From assembly GCF_039536325.1 (NCBI RefSeq), contig NZ_BAAAYO010000014.1:62001-126000 (forward strand): DNA of 64,000 nt, given 5' to 3'. Position 1 is the first letter of the stretch. The number at the start of each line of letters is the position of its first letter. This DNA comes from Paenibacillus_AB hodogayensis (GTDB lineage Bacteria; Bacillota; Bacilli; Paenibacillales; NBRC-103111). The position numbers and the translations under genes were made by a program. The notes beneath the pieces are model-generated. The model saw nothing but the letters and a program-made list of their open reading frames with translations, did no database searches and was not told the DNA's origin. Positions 17,115 through 25,846 of the stretch are shown here, in pieces.

Positions 17115-17807
17115 ATGGCTCACACTGTACTCGTCGCCGACGACGATCCGGAAATTCGCGATGTGGTCGGCATTTATTTACGCAATGAAGGATACCGCGT
17201 CGTGGAAGCGGAGGACGGGCTGCAAGCGCTTGAGGCATTGGGTCGGGAGGACGTGGATCTGATCGTGCTGGACGTGATGATGCCCCGCCTGGACGGCATT
17301 AAAGCCTGCTTCAAAATCCGCGAGCAGTCCGGCATCCCGATCATCATGCTGTCGGCCAAGAGCGAGCCGATCGATAAAATAACCGGCTTGACGACAGGAG
17401 CGGACGATTACGTCGCGAAGCCGTTCAACCCGCTGGAGCTAATCGCCAGGATCAAAGCCCAGCTTCGCCGGCAAACGTTGGCGGGAGCGGCGGGCAAGCC
17501 GGCCGACGGCACAGCGATCGAGATCGGCGAGCTGCTGATCGATCAAGGGCGGCATCTCGTGACCGTCAAGGGCAAGGAAGTGTCGCTTACCCCGATCGAG
17601 TTCTCGATCCTGATGCTGCTCGCCAGCCATCGCGGCCAAGTGTTCAACGTGGAGCAAATTTACAAGAACGTATGGAAGGAAAACAAGTTTTGCACGGACA
17701 ATACGGTGATGGTCCATATCCGGAACATCCGGGAGAAGATGGAGGAGCATCCGCGTGAACCGCGATACATTCAAACGGTTTGGGGCGTCGGCTATAAAGT
17801 GGAATAA
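17115..17807 (+). CDS. OmpR-family response regulator (VanR-like)
   Basis: A 230-residue protein. The receiver domain (1-120) has the acidic pocket VADDDPE, phospho-acceptor Asp in LIVLDVMMPRLDG and Lys in YVAKPFNP. The winged-helix DNA-binding domain (about 135-230) ends GVGYKVE. Size and sequence style resemble VanR. GGAGG precedes the ATG. The kinase gene begins 53 bases before this gene ends, which implies tight translational coupling. Confidence 0.92.
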   Translation: MAHTVLVADDDPEIRDVVGIYLRNEGYRVVEAEDGLQALEALGREDVDLIVLDVMMPRLDGIKACFKIREQSGIPIIMLSAKSEPIDKITGLTTGADDYVAKPFNPLELIARIKAQLRRQTLAGAAGKPADGTAIEIGELLIDQGRHLVTVKGKEVSLTPIEFSILMLLASHRGQVFNVEQIYKNVWKENKFCTDNTVMVHIRNIREKMEEHPREPRYIQTVWGVGYKVE

Positions 17808-18864
17808 AGGCATACTGGCCGTACTGAACTGGAGGAGAAGCATCCGCGGCCGCATTCTCTGGTCGACCTTGCTGAGCTTTGTCGCTTCCATGCTTTTGAC
17901 GATGTCGATCAACAATATCGTGGTGACGTTCGCCGCGTTTTTGCTGTTTTTTTTCCTGCTACTGCACAATATCGTCGCTTATATCCGCACCTTGGCGGAC
18001 GGCCTGATGCTGATCGCCCGGGGCAATCTCGATTACCGCATCCCGCTGTCCCGGCACGACGAGCTTCGCGGCGTGGCGCAAAACATCAACTTCATGACCG
18101 AGCAGCTTCAGCTGATGCTGGAAAAGGAACGCCAGATCGAGAAATCGAAGATGGAGCTGATCACGAACGTGTCCCATGATTTGCGCACGCCGCTGACGAG
18201 CATGATCGGCTACTTGAATCTGCTGAAAAACGACGATTACGCGGACCTGGACGAGCATAAACGGTACATTCAGAACACCTACAACAAGACGCAGCAGCTG
18301 AAAAAGCTGATCGACGACTTATTCGACTACACCCGGCTGACGAGCGGCTCCTCGCGGTTTGTCTATCGGACCGTCGACATCTCGGAGCTGCTGGAGCAAA
18401 TCCGGACCGAGTTCGAGCCGATCGCCCAGGAGCACTCGCTGACGATCAGCTGCATGCGCGAGCAGGAGCCGCTGTACGCCGAGGTCGATGCGGAACAGTT
18501 CGTCCGCGCCATCGACAATTTGTTGATGAACGCGCTTAAGTTTTCCCGCAAGCCCGGAGAAATCGCCATCCGGCTGAGCGGAACGGAAAACCGTATGCTG
18601 CTGTCCGTGGAAAATCAAGGCATCCCGATAACCACGGAGCAGGAAAGGCTGCTGTTCGAGCGCTTTTACAAAGCCGAAGCATCCCGCCACGATACGACCA
18701 CCCAGCCCGGTGCCGGTCTGGGGCTGTCCATCGCGCGAAGCATCGTCGAGCTGCACGGCGGAACGCTCGGCCTGGATCACCGGGACGGCTCGTTCGTCTT
18801 CCATATCGAGCTGCCCCTTGCGCTGCCGGCAGCGTCTGATGAGGCGGGGGGCCCGAGCGAATAG
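17755..18864 (+). CDS. Sensor histidine kinase (VanS-like)
   Basis: A 369-residue kinase. The GTG at 17755 has an excellent ribosome site (GGAGGAG, seven bases upstream) although it lies inside the preceding gene. Two adjacent membrane segments (about 38-75), a HAMP domain (about 80-130), the phospho-acceptor His in NVSHDLRTPLTSMIGYL, the N box (NLLMNALKFS) and the G box (GAGLGLSIARSIVELHGG) are all present. The extracytoplasmic loop is almost absent, so it probably senses within the membrane, as intramembrane-sensing kinases do. Its cognate regulator overlaps upstream; the signal is unknown. Confidence 0.92.
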   Translation: MNRDTFKRFGASAIKWNKGILAVLNWRRSIRGRILWSTLLSFVASMLLTMSINNIVVTFAAFLLFFFLLLHNIVAYIRTLADGLMLIARGNLDYRIPLSRHDELRGVAQNINFMTEQLQLMLEKERQIEKSKMELITNVSHDLRTPLTSMIGYLNLLKNDDYADLDEHKRYIQNTYNKTQQLKKLIDDLFDYTRLTSGSSRFVYRTVDISELLEQIRTEFEPIAQEHSLTISCMREQEPLYAEVDAEQFVRAIDNLLMNALKFSRKPGEIAIRLSGTENRMLLSVENQGIPITTEQERLLFERFYKAEASRHDTTTQPGAGLGLSIARSIVELHGGTLGLDHRDGSFVFHIELPLALPAASDEAGGPSE

Positions 18865-18883
18865 ACTGCCCCTCCCTCCCCTC

Positions 18884-18921
18884 CGAAAAACGAAAAGGAG
18901 CTGGCGACGGGCCAACTCCTT
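18884..18921 (-). terminator. Terminator between convergent kinase and GNAT genes
   Basis: AAGGAGTTGG and CCAGCTCCTT pair on the minus strand, followed by TTTTCGTTTTT. It serves the GNAT gene. Confidence 0.75.
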
Positions 18922-18938
18922 CATGCGAAGTACCGCGT

Positions 18939-19508
18939 TCACGCGTTTGGCGGCAGCGAAAGATTCCTGTACAATTGCGCATATTCCCCGGCCGTCAGGC
19001 CAAATACGTATTCGTCAAAATGTCGGCCTTTAGTAAAAATCATGTTTCGAAGCTGTCCCTCCTGCACGAAGCCAAGACGTTTGTGAAGAGCCAGCGAGCC
19101 TTCATTGAAAGCGTAAATATGCGCGGTCGCTTTCTGATAGCGCAATTCCTCGAAGTAATATCTCAACAAAAGCAGGATCGCTTCCGAGGCGTATCCATTT
19201 CGCCAATACTCCCTGAAGATCGCCACGCCATACTTGAACGTACCATGCCGCGGATCGCAGCTATGGGTGCTTATGCTTCCGATCAATACGCCTTCTACCG
19301 TCTCGACGGCAAGCATGATCGCATCGCCCTCCGGCTTTTGCGACGCCTGCTGTTCGGCCCAATACTTGGTGCCGTCCTCCGATCTCGGAAAATAAATGAC
19401 ATCGCAGCTTCTTGCGCAGTCGGAATCGTAATCATTGGCGTGAAACTTGTCCCAATCCGTCGGGACAATCGCCCGCAGCCTCACTTTGTTCCCCGTCCAA
19501 ATATTCAT
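18939..19508 (-). CDS. GNAT N-acetyltransferase (RimJ/RimL type)
   Basis: A 189-residue protein. The acetyl-CoA loop is in VAIFREYWRNGYASEAILLL, followed by ATAHIYAFNEGSLALHKRLG, the family's C-terminal signature. Such enzymes acetylate protein N-termini or small amines; nothing identifies the target here. GGGGG lies shortly before the ATG. It is 94 bases downstream of the HAD gene on the same strand and may be co-transcribed with it. Confidence 0.88.
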   Translation of the reverse strand: MNIWTGNKVRLRAIVPTDWDKFHANDYDSDCARSCDVIYFPRSEDGTKYWAEQQASQKPEGDAIMLAVETVEGVLIGSISTHSCDPRHGTFKYGVAIFREYWRNGYASEAILLLLRYYFEELRYQKATAHIYAFNEGSLALHKRLGFVQEGQLRNMIFTKGRHFDEYVFGLTAGEYAQLYRNLSLPPNA

Positions 19509-19602
19509 GCTGATCCCCCGTTCGTATCGTACAACGCATCAAATCTCTTTTTCGCCACGTTCCCATCCGTTCGACCGCGATTCTCCAGCGACTCGTCCGG
19601 TC

Positions 19603-20310
19603 CTAGCGGCCATCCAGCACCTCACGCAAATCGCTGATCCGTTCGACCACGTACCGGGGGGCGATCCGCTCCTCCAGCGCGATCTTGCGGCGATTGTAGA
19701 AGCAGAAATCGATGCCGGCTGCTTTGGCTCCTTCATAATCATCCTGCAGGGAGTCGCCGACAAACAGAACCTCCGAACGGTCGACGTCCAGCTCCTGCAA
19801 GGCGATCTCGAAGATGGGCCGGGACGGCTTCCAATGGCCGACCTCGTCGGAGACGATAAACGCATCGAACAGATGGTCGATACCGCCGGATGCCGTTCGC
19901 CTGCGCTGCGATTCTCCGATCCCGTTCGAAACGATCCCCAGCTTCGGTCCGCCGTGCAGCTCCCCTAGCAGCTCCTTGGCTCCTGTCTCGAAATGACAAA
20001 TCGCGCAAAAATGCTCCCAATACGTGCGGGCCAACGCGGTCGAATGCGTCCGGTCCCGGTCGAGCTTGACCAGCGTATCGTGGAACGAATACTCGAGCAC
20101 TTGATGGATCGATAGCTTACGCGCGACCCGATCGCTCCAATATCCCCAATTGATCGGCCCGAACGTCTCCCAGAACCGTTCCCACGTAAACTGCTCCCAT
20201 TGCTCCAGACCGTGCTGAAGGCCGGTGCGGTGCATCGAATCGGCTTCGCAGCGGTCGTAATCGAGCAGCGTGTTGTCCAGATCAAACAAAATCGCCTTAT
20301 ACACGCGCAT
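19603..20310 (-). CDS. yfnB: HAD-superfamily phosphatase, YjjG/YfnB type
   Basis: A 235-residue protein with HAD motif I (ILFDLDNTLLDYD), motif II (GIVSNGIGESQ, with Ser-Asn) and the terminal acidic motif (VLFVGDSLQDDYEGAKAAGI), with an alpha-helical C1 cap. YjjG-like enzymes dephosphorylate pyrimidine nucleotides and related phosphates and may act in house-cleaning. A GGGGGG run precedes the ATG. The symbol is by resemblance to B. subtilis YfnB and is not a proven orthology. Confidence 0.85.
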   Translation of the reverse strand: MRVYKAILFDLDNTLLDYDRCEADSMHRTGLQHGLEQWEQFTWERFWETFGPINWGYWSDRVARKLSIHQVLEYSFHDTLVKLDRDRTHSTALARTYWEHFCAICHFETGAKELLGELHGGPKLGIVSNGIGESQRRRTASGGIDHLFDAFIVSDEVGHWKPSRPIFEIALQELDVDRSEVLFVGDSLQDDYEGAKAAGIDFCFYNRRKIALEERIAPRYVVERISDLREVLDGR

Positions 20311-20589
20311 CCCCCCATTTCCGTTTTCGGTATAGTTCTCTATTTCCTGCTAAAACTCCTTTGCCGCATTCACAAAAAATCCGGCCTGCTCGGACCAGTG
20401 ACCGGCGAACGTTGTCGCGGAAGCTTGACTAGAAATACTCAACCAGCACGTCATTGGAGGCATAACGATGAAAAAGCCCAAGGACCCGCCGCGCCCGGCG
20501 CACGATCCATAGGCTTGCCGCCTGTTCCGGGCCTTCCTCGTATGCTACAATACTTAAAAAAAGCAACGGATGGGACGGATGACGCTACT

Positions 20590-21201
20590 ATGAAATTATG
20601 GCAAATGATCGTCGTATACGCCGCCGGGGCCATCCTTTTGTTCGTATACCGCAACGAACTGGCGGATTGGCTGCTGGAACATCAGCCTTCTCCCTTTATC
20701 GCTTTCTGCCTCGCCCTCTGCTTCGTCCTGTTCCCCGTGCTGCCCTATAAAATCATTATCGGTACGCTAGGCTTCCTGTACGGCCCTTGGCTCGGCTTCG
20801 TAGTCAGTTGGTCGGCGGCCACGGTCGCCTCCATTGTGTTGTTCGCGCTGGTGCGCAGCCGCTTCCGCCAGCAGGGACGTGTGTATTTGGCCAAATTCGA
20901 TCGCATGGAGAAAGTATCGCGGCTCATGGAAAAACACCCGTTCGCCGCGATCCTCGCCGCCCGCCTTATCCCCGTTCTGCCTCAGGCTATCGTCAATATG
21001 TATCCCGCCCTCCTGTCGATCCGGCCCGGCGTTTACATTACCGCATCGGCTTTGGGCAAAATGCCGGCCATCCTGCTGTTTTCCTATTTAGGACAGCAGC
21101 TGTTCGTCAATACGCACAATGCTCTGATCGTGATCGGCGTGTATGCCGCGCTGCTCGCTGCCGCCGGCGTCGGCTACCGGATCTGGGCGAAGCGGGCGTG
21201 A
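20590..21201 (+). CDS. TVP38/TMEM64 (VTT domain) membrane protein
   Basis: A 203-residue polytopic protein. The VTT/SNARE-associated motifs are IIIGTLGFLYGPWLGFVVSW and, after a cytoplasmic loop, AAILAARLIPVLPQAIVNM. About five hydrophobic segments are visible. It is distantly related to the DedA protein at the window start; members act in lipid or osmolyte homeostasis. The ATG at 20590 begins the first membrane segment; an in-frame ATG at 20542 would add 16 polar residues and cannot be excluded. A VWA/AAA+ gene converges on it. Confidence 0.8.
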   Translation: MKLWQMIVVYAAGAILLFVYRNELADWLLEHQPSPFIAFCLALCFVLFPVLPYKIIIGTLGFLYGPWLGFVVSWSAATVASIVLFALVRSRFRQQGRVYLAKFDRMEKVSRLMEKHPFAAILAARLIPVLPQAIVNMYPALLSIRPGVYITASALGKMPAILLFSYLGQQLFVNTHNALIVIGVYAALLAAAGVGYRIWAKRA

Positions 21202-21278
21202 TCAGACGCACCGTCAGGCACCCCGTGCCCGCCGTGCCCAGCTGCGGTTAACCGACGGCTTCAGCCGGAAGCCGGGCG

Positions 21279-23300
21279 CTACTTGCCCAGCAGGCCGCGA
21301 ACCGCATCGGCCATCGCGTTCGCATCCAGCTCCTCCAGACGGCAATAGCTGGCCCTCAGCGCCTCGGCAAGCTCCGCCGCCTGTCCTAGCCGGACAAAAC
21401 CTTGCTCCGTGTCGATAACGAGCGATAGGAAGCCGCTATCGGCAATATGACGGCCGAGCGCCAAGCCTTCCTGCCGGATCTCCGCAGGAGAAGCGTCCGC
21501 GCGACGGCCCGCATTCGCCTTGCCGTCCGTCACGACGATCATGACCGGGATGATATCGGCGTCTCTCGCCTTGGCCGCCCGCAGCACCTCCCAGCCCTTC
21601 AGCAGGCCTTCCGCAAGCGGCGTCTTGCCTCCGGTCGGCAGCTCGCGAAGCTGCCTGGACGCTGCCTCCACGCTGCGTGTCAGCGGCAGAAGGGCTTCCG
21701 CCGTATGCTTGCGAAAAGCGACCATGCCGACGCTGTCCCGTTTCCGGTAAGCGTCCTGAAGCAGCGACAGGATGGCGCCTTTGACTGCTTGCATCCGCTT
21801 CCGCGCCGCCATCGAGCCGCTGGCGTCCACGACGAACAGCAGCGTTGCCCCGACGCGTTTCTCCCGCCGCTTGATGCGCAGGTCGTCCCGCTCGATCGCC
21901 AGCGCCGGGCCTCCCTCTACGGCACGACGGCTTCGGCGAAGCCGCTGGAAAGGCGCGGCGGTGCGAAACGTCGCTCCGAACGCCAGATCGGTCGGCTTGC
22001 CTTGCGCCGGCACGGCCCCGACGAATCGTCCGCGAGACGAGTCGGAGCGCGTCAAGGCCCGTCGGCCGCTGCCGCTGCGCAGCAGCCGGTCGCGCAGAAC
22101 GAAGTCCATCTTGCGGACATCAAACGTCGCTCCGACCGTCTCGACAATATCTCTCGCCTCCGTCGGCACCGGACCGTCCCGGCTTTCCGAGCGATCCGGC
22201 TCCTCGGCATCCCCGTCCGCAGGTTCGACCTGTCCTGCCGGGGCCGTGGAAGGGGCCGTGTCGGGCGCGGACCCGGCATCGGGATGCCCCGACGGGGGCT
22301 CTCCGCCCTGCTCCGGCGGTGCGGAATCCATGCTCCCCCCGAGACGGTCGGGCGCCGGAACGGACGGCTCGCGGGCGCTTCCGTCCTCGCGCGAAGGTCT
22401 CATCCGATGCGGCAAAACAAAACGGGCCGCCTCACGCAGCTCCGCCGCTCCCGCCCGCTCCAGCCCGTTCCAAGCGGCAAGCGCCAGCGCCGCCTCTATC
22501 AAAAACAGCTCCGCTCGGTGCCCGGGGCAATTCGCCTCGCCGGCGATCATCGCCGCCAGCGCGAACGCCTCCTCGTCCATGATAACGCCGGGCAGACGTG
22601 CGTGCGCCGCCGCCAGCCGCGAGCGCAGCTCCGCCATCTCGGCGTCCGACTGCTCCGCGAAGCACAGCGGGTCCCGCTCGTAGGCGAGCCGCCGCCGGGC
22701 AATAGCGGCCCTGCCCGCCGCCGTATTGTCCCGGCCGATCGCCACATACAGGCCAAAATGGTCGGATACGGCGGGAGCCAGCAGCCCTTCGTCCGGATTC
22801 ATCGTGGCGAACAGCCGGAAGCGGGCTCTCGCCCGCGCCGACAGTCCTTCCCGCTCGATCTCCAGCATGCCCGTAGACATCGCCCCCATGATCGGCTGCA
22901 GGACCGAACCGGGCAGCAGATTCAGCTCGTCGAGATGCAGCAGATGGCCGTCCGCTTCCGCGAGCAGGCCGGGCTGAAGCACCCTTCTGCCCGTCGTCAA
23001 CGCCGCCTCCACGTCCATGCTGCCGATCAGACGGTCCTCCGTCGCATTCAGCGGCACCTCCACGAGCCGCAGGTCGGGCAGCAGGCTCGGCAGCGAGCGC
23101 ACGAGCACCGTTTTGCCGCAGCCCCGCTCGCCGCTCAGCAGCACCCCTTTCAGGCGGGGATTGACCGCATGGAGCAGCAGCGCCAGCTTGGCGTCTTCCA
23201 TTCCGACCACGGCGCAGAACGGAAATGCCGGCGGTACCGGCACTGAAGCCCCGTACGCTCCGGCAGCAGCCGCAGAGCTGTCCCGCATGCCGGCCGTCAT
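21279..23300 (-). CDS. Chelatase subunit D-like protein (AAA+ and VWA domains)
   Basis: A 673-residue homologue of Mg-chelatase subunit ChlD/BchD. The ATG at 23300 overlaps the stop of the ChlI-like gene (ATGA). Residues about 30-340 form an AAA+ module with Walker A GERGCGKT and Walker B HLDELNLL. A Pro/Ser/Glu-rich linker spans about 350-430. Residues about 480-673 form a VWA domain with an intact MIDAS: DASGSM, the Thr in GGKTPLAEGL and Asp in VVTDGKANAG. In tetrapyrrole chelatases the I and D subunits form a double ring that drives metal insertion by a large H/CobN subunit; none is encoded here. It lies in a unit headed by a COG0523 GTPase and Zur-like boxes, so a zinc or other metal-allocation role is inferred. 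Confidence 0.87.
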   Translation of the reverse strand: MTAGMRDSSAAAAGAYGASVPVPPAFPFCAVVGMEDAKLALLLHAVNPRLKGVLLSGERGCGKTVLVRSLPSLLPDLRLVEVPLNATEDRLIGSMDVEAALTTGRRVLQPGLLAEADGHLLHLDELNLLPGSVLQPIMGAMSTGMLEIEREGLSARARARFRLFATMNPDEGLLAPAVSDHFGLYVAIGRDNTAAGRAAIARRRLAYERDPLCFAEQSDAEMAELRSRLAAAHARLPGVIMDEEAFALAAMIAGEANCPGHRAELFLIEAALALAAWNGLERAGAAELREAARFVLPHRMRPSREDGSAREPSVPAPDRLGGSMDSAPPEQGGEPPSGHPDAGSAPDTAPSTAPAGQVEPADGDAEEPDRSESRDGPVPTEARDIVETVGATFDVRKMDFVLRDRLLRSGSGRRALTRSDSSRGRFVGAVPAQGKPTDLAFGATFRTAAPFQRLRRSRRAVEGGPALAIERDDLRIKRREKRVGATLLFVVDASGSMAARKRMQAVKGAILSLLQDAYRKRDSVGMVAFRKHTAEALLPLTRSVEAASRQLRELPTGGKTPLAEGLLKGWEVLRAAKARDADIIPVMIVVTDGKANAGRRADASPAEIRQEGLALGRHIADSGFLSLVIDTEQGFVRLGQAAELAEALRASYCRLEELDANAMADAVRGLLGK

Positions 23301-24226
23301 CCGGCCTCCGGCGCCAGCGAAGCAAGAAATTGCTCCAGCCGGGCGCGCTGACCGTCGATCTCCTCGAACGGCTTCCGGCGCAGCCGGTGCGGCAGAACAA
23401 GGGCCGCCGCCTCGCGCAGATCGCCGGCTTCGGCCGCCAGCCTTCCCTCCCACGCGGCAAGCGTCGCCGCCGTCTTGATCATCGTAATATCGGCGCGATG
23501 TCCGTCCACCTCCAGGCCGATGCCGATCTCCGCGGCAAGCTCGAACAGCCTGTCGGGAATTGCCACATAGGGCAATGTCTCACGGGCGGCGGAGATTCGC
23601 TCGCTCCATCGCCTCTGTTCCTCTGCATACGCCTGTACGAAGCTGTCCGGATCGGACTCGTACGCCATTCTGCGGCGGATGACCTCGACCCGTCCGGCTA
23701 TTTCCCGCTCTCCGCCCACCTCGACCGACAAAGCAAACCGGTCCAGCAGCTGCGGACGCAAGTCGCCCTCTTCCGGGTTCATCGTGCCGACAAGCACGAA
23801 ACGGGCGGAATGCGCCACCGAGATGCCTTCGCGCTCCACCGTGTTCACGCCCATCGCGGCAGCATCCAGCAGCACGTCGACCAGATGGTCGTCGAGCAGG
23901 TTGATTTCGTCGACGTACAGCAGGTTGCCGTCCGCCTGCGCCAGCAGGCCGGGCTCGAATCGTTTCTCTCCGGTTTTAATCGCGTGCTCGATATCGAGCG
24001 TACCGACGACCCGGTCCTCGGTCGCGCTGACCGGCAAATTGACGACCGATAAATCGGGCAGCAGATCGGCAACGGCCCGCACCGCCGTAGATTTGGCCGT
24101 TCCTTTCTCGCCGCGGATCAGCACTCCGCCCAAGCGAGGGTTAATGACATTAAGCAGCAGCGCACGCTTCATCGAATGCTGCCCGACGATCGCCGCGAAC
24201 GGGTAATTGACCGATAGGGTGGACAT
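23297..24226 (-). CDS. Chelatase subunit I-like AAA+ ATPase
   Basis: A 309-residue homologue of ChlI/BchI. It begins YPFAAIVGQHSMKRALLLN, with Walker A (IRGEKGTAKSTAVRA), Walker B (LLYVDEINLLDDHLVDVLLD), sensor 1 (LVGTMNPEEGDLRPQLLDRF) and a C-terminal helical lid (IDGQRARLEQFL). The start at 24226 has GGGGG just upstream; the frame continues to 24343 without a better site. It overlaps the D-like gene by four bases and starts 34 bases after the GTPase gene, so all three form one operon. ATP-driven remodelling of a metal-inserting partner is the family role; the client here is unknown. Confidence 0.88.
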   Translation of the reverse strand: MSTLSVNYPFAAIVGQHSMKRALLLNVINPRLGGVLIRGEKGTAKSTAVRAVADLLPDLSVVNLPVSATEDRVVGTLDIEHAIKTGEKRFEPGLLAQADGNLLYVDEINLLDDHLVDVLLDAAAMGVNTVEREGISVAHSARFVLVGTMNPEEGDLRPQLLDRFALSVEVGGEREIAGRVEVIRRRMAYESDPDSFVQAYAEEQRRWSERISAARETLPYVAIPDRLFELAAEIGIGLEVDGHRADITMIKTAATLAAWEGRLAAEAGDLREAAALVLPHRLRRKPFEEIDGQRARLEQFLASLAPEAG

Positions 24227-24260
24227 TGCCCCCACACTTCCTTTGCAATATTTTGCCTCG

Positions 24261-25475
24261 TTAATGAACGGCACCGATCTCGTCCTCCGGCGCGTTCGGG
24301 AATTCGTCCGCGTAGCCGCTCCAATCCTGCTCCCACTCGTCATCGGTCAGCAGGCAATCGTCCAAAGCCGAGGACAACCGCGCCCGGTCCATCCCGATGC
24401 CGATCAGCACCAGCTTGTTTAGCCGGTCGCCATGCACCGGGTCCCAGCCGGCTTGCAGCTCCTTGTCCTCCTCGAGCAGCTCGCGGCGCTCCTCCTCCGG
24501 CAGCGCGGCCACCCAATTGCCTGCCGGCCCGAATTGGATCGAAGGACCCGCCTGGCTCAAGCTCTGCGCCATATCGTTACGGCTCGCCAGCCATACCGTA
24601 CCTTTGGCCCGCACGACCTCCTCCGGCCAATCGGACATCCATTCCATGAGCCGCGCCGGATGAAACGGCTTGCCGCGCTCGTACACGAACGAAGAGATGC
24701 CGTATTCTTCCGTTTCCGGCGTATGCGCCGGTTTTTCCATTTCCTTGATCCAGCCCGCCGATACGCTCGCTTCGTCAAAATCGAACAAGCCGGTGTTCAA
24801 TATCGCCGCCGACTCCACGCGGCCGCGCACCGTGCGGATCAGCCGGGCTCGCGGCTGCAGCTTACGCAGCACCGCCTCCAGCTCCAGCAGGGCGGCTTCC
24901 TCCACCATGTCGCATTTATTCAGCAGCAGCACGTCGCAAAATTCGATCTGGTCGATCAGCAGATCGACGACATCGCGCGTATCGTCTTCCCCGACCGCCT
25001 GTCCGCGATCGAGTAGCGTCTCGCCGGAGGAGAAATCGTGCCAAAAACGGTAAGCGTCGACAACGGTCACCATGCAGTCCAGCCGGCAAAAGCGGGTCAG
25101 GTCGATGCCGTGCTCCTCGTCGATATAGCTAAACGTCTGGGCTACCGGCACCGGCTCCCCGACCCCGGTCGATTCGATCAAAATATAGTCGAACCGGCCT
25201 TCGCGCGCCAGCTTCTCCACCTCCCGCAACAAATCCTCGCGCAGCGTGCAGCAGATGCAGCCGTTTGACATCTCTACGAGCTTCTCGTCCGTGCGGGACA
25301 AGCCGCCCCCGTCCTTCAGCAAGCCCGCATCTATGTTCACTTCGCTCAGATCGTTGACGATCACCGCCACCCTCAGCCCGTCGCGGTTATGCAGCACATG
25401 GTTCAGCACCGTTGTTTTCCCTGCGCCCAAATACCCGCTCAGCACCGTTACCGGTATTTTGAAATCGCTCATCAT
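24261..25475 (-). CDS. COG0523 (CobW/ZNG1-type) GTP-dependent metallochaperone
   Basis: A 404-residue G3E-family GTPase: Walker A (LSGYLGAGKTTVLNH), the metal-binding CxCC motif (SNGCICCTLREDLL), base-recognition motif (LLLNKCDMVEE) and a CobW C-terminal domain. AAGGAG lies six bases before tandem ATG codons. COG0523 proteins of this type deliver Zn2+ (some Co2+ or Fe2+) to client enzymes during scarcity; B. subtilis YciC is the Zur-controlled counterpart. Two Zur-like boxes lie immediately upstream. It is the first gene of an operon with the ChlI/ChlD-like genes. Confidence 0.9.
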   Translation of the reverse strand: MMSDFKIPVTVLSGYLGAGKTTVLNHVLHNRDGLRVAVIVNDLSEVNIDAGLLKDGGGLSRTDEKLVEMSNGCICCTLREDLLREVEKLAREGRFDYILIESTGVGEPVPVAQTFSYIDEEHGIDLTRFCRLDCMVTVVDAYRFWHDFSSGETLLDRGQAVGEDDTRDVVDLLIDQIEFCDVLLLNKCDMVEEAALLELEAVLRKLQPRARLIRTVRGRVESAAILNTGLFDFDEASVSAGWIKEMEKPAHTPETEEYGISSFVYERGKPFHPARLMEWMSDWPEEVVRAKGTVWLASRNDMAQSLSQAGPSIQFGPAGNWVAALPEEERRELLEEDKELQAGWDPVHGDRLNKLVLIGIGMDRARLSSALDDCLLTDDEWEQDWSGYADEFPNAPEDEIGAVH

Positions 25476-25487
25476 CGAACACTCCTT

Positions 25488-25508
25488 ATAAGTAAAAATT
25501 ACGATTTT
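25488..25508 (-). promoter_or_regulatory. Zur-like operator, proximal, upstream of the COG0523 operon
   Basis: Read leftward: AAATCGTAAT, T, TTTACTTAT. The left half matches the Bacillus Zur half-site AAATCGTAAT perfectly; the right half is degenerate (TTTAC for ATTAC). It ends about 12 bases before the GTPase start codon, so a bound repressor would block transcription or initiation. Confidence 0.72.
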
Positions 25509-25522
25509 TATTCAATCTTGCT

Positions 25523-25543
25523 TAAACGTAAATATTACTTTTA
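25523..25543 (-). promoter_or_regulatory. Zur-like operator, distal, upstream of the COG0523 operon
   Basis: Read leftward: AAAAGTAAT, A, TTTACGTTT, an approximate 9-1-9 palindrome around the GTAAT/TTAC core of the Zur box. It is 15 bases from the proximal box, suggesting two bound dimers. Confidence 0.6.
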
Positions 25544-25776
25544 AAACTATACCAGCCCGACTTCCTCGCGTCAATACGCCCCCCGATGTGGGCGCTTCCA
25601 ACCTCAGCTCCATGCGGCCTACAAGGGAACTGCCGCACACCACACCACGTCGGGAACTGCGCACTTCAAGCAATCCGTGCAGTCCGATTTTGCCGGGCTG
25701 GCATGTTTCGCTTATCGGCGTCATATACCATAACGACATAGACGAACCTCTCTCGGCTAGCTCAGCAGTCCTTTTT

Positions 25777-25814
25777 TTGCAACTTGGCACGAAAAATCGT
25801 AAAATTTACTGTAT
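25777..25814 (+). promoter_or_regulatory. Sigma-A-type promoter overlapped by a Zur-like box
   Basis: TTGCAA (25777-25782) and TAAAAT (25800-25805) are 17 bases apart. A Zur-like palindrome at 25794-25814 (AAATCGTAA, AA, TTTACTGTAT) covers the -10 box. It drives the second COG0523 gene at 25847. The region from 25545 to this promoter holds no gene I can support. Confidence 0.72.
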
Positions 25815-25846
25815 AAGCACATTATGCTGTTCGGAAAGGATGGACG

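Noticed and set aside
20468..20512. A 14-codon ORF (MKKPKDPPRPAHDP) after TTGGAGG, upstream of the VTT-domain gene
   Set aside because: The ribosome site is good, but the peptide is very short and the region has no attenuator; not enough to call a leader peptide.
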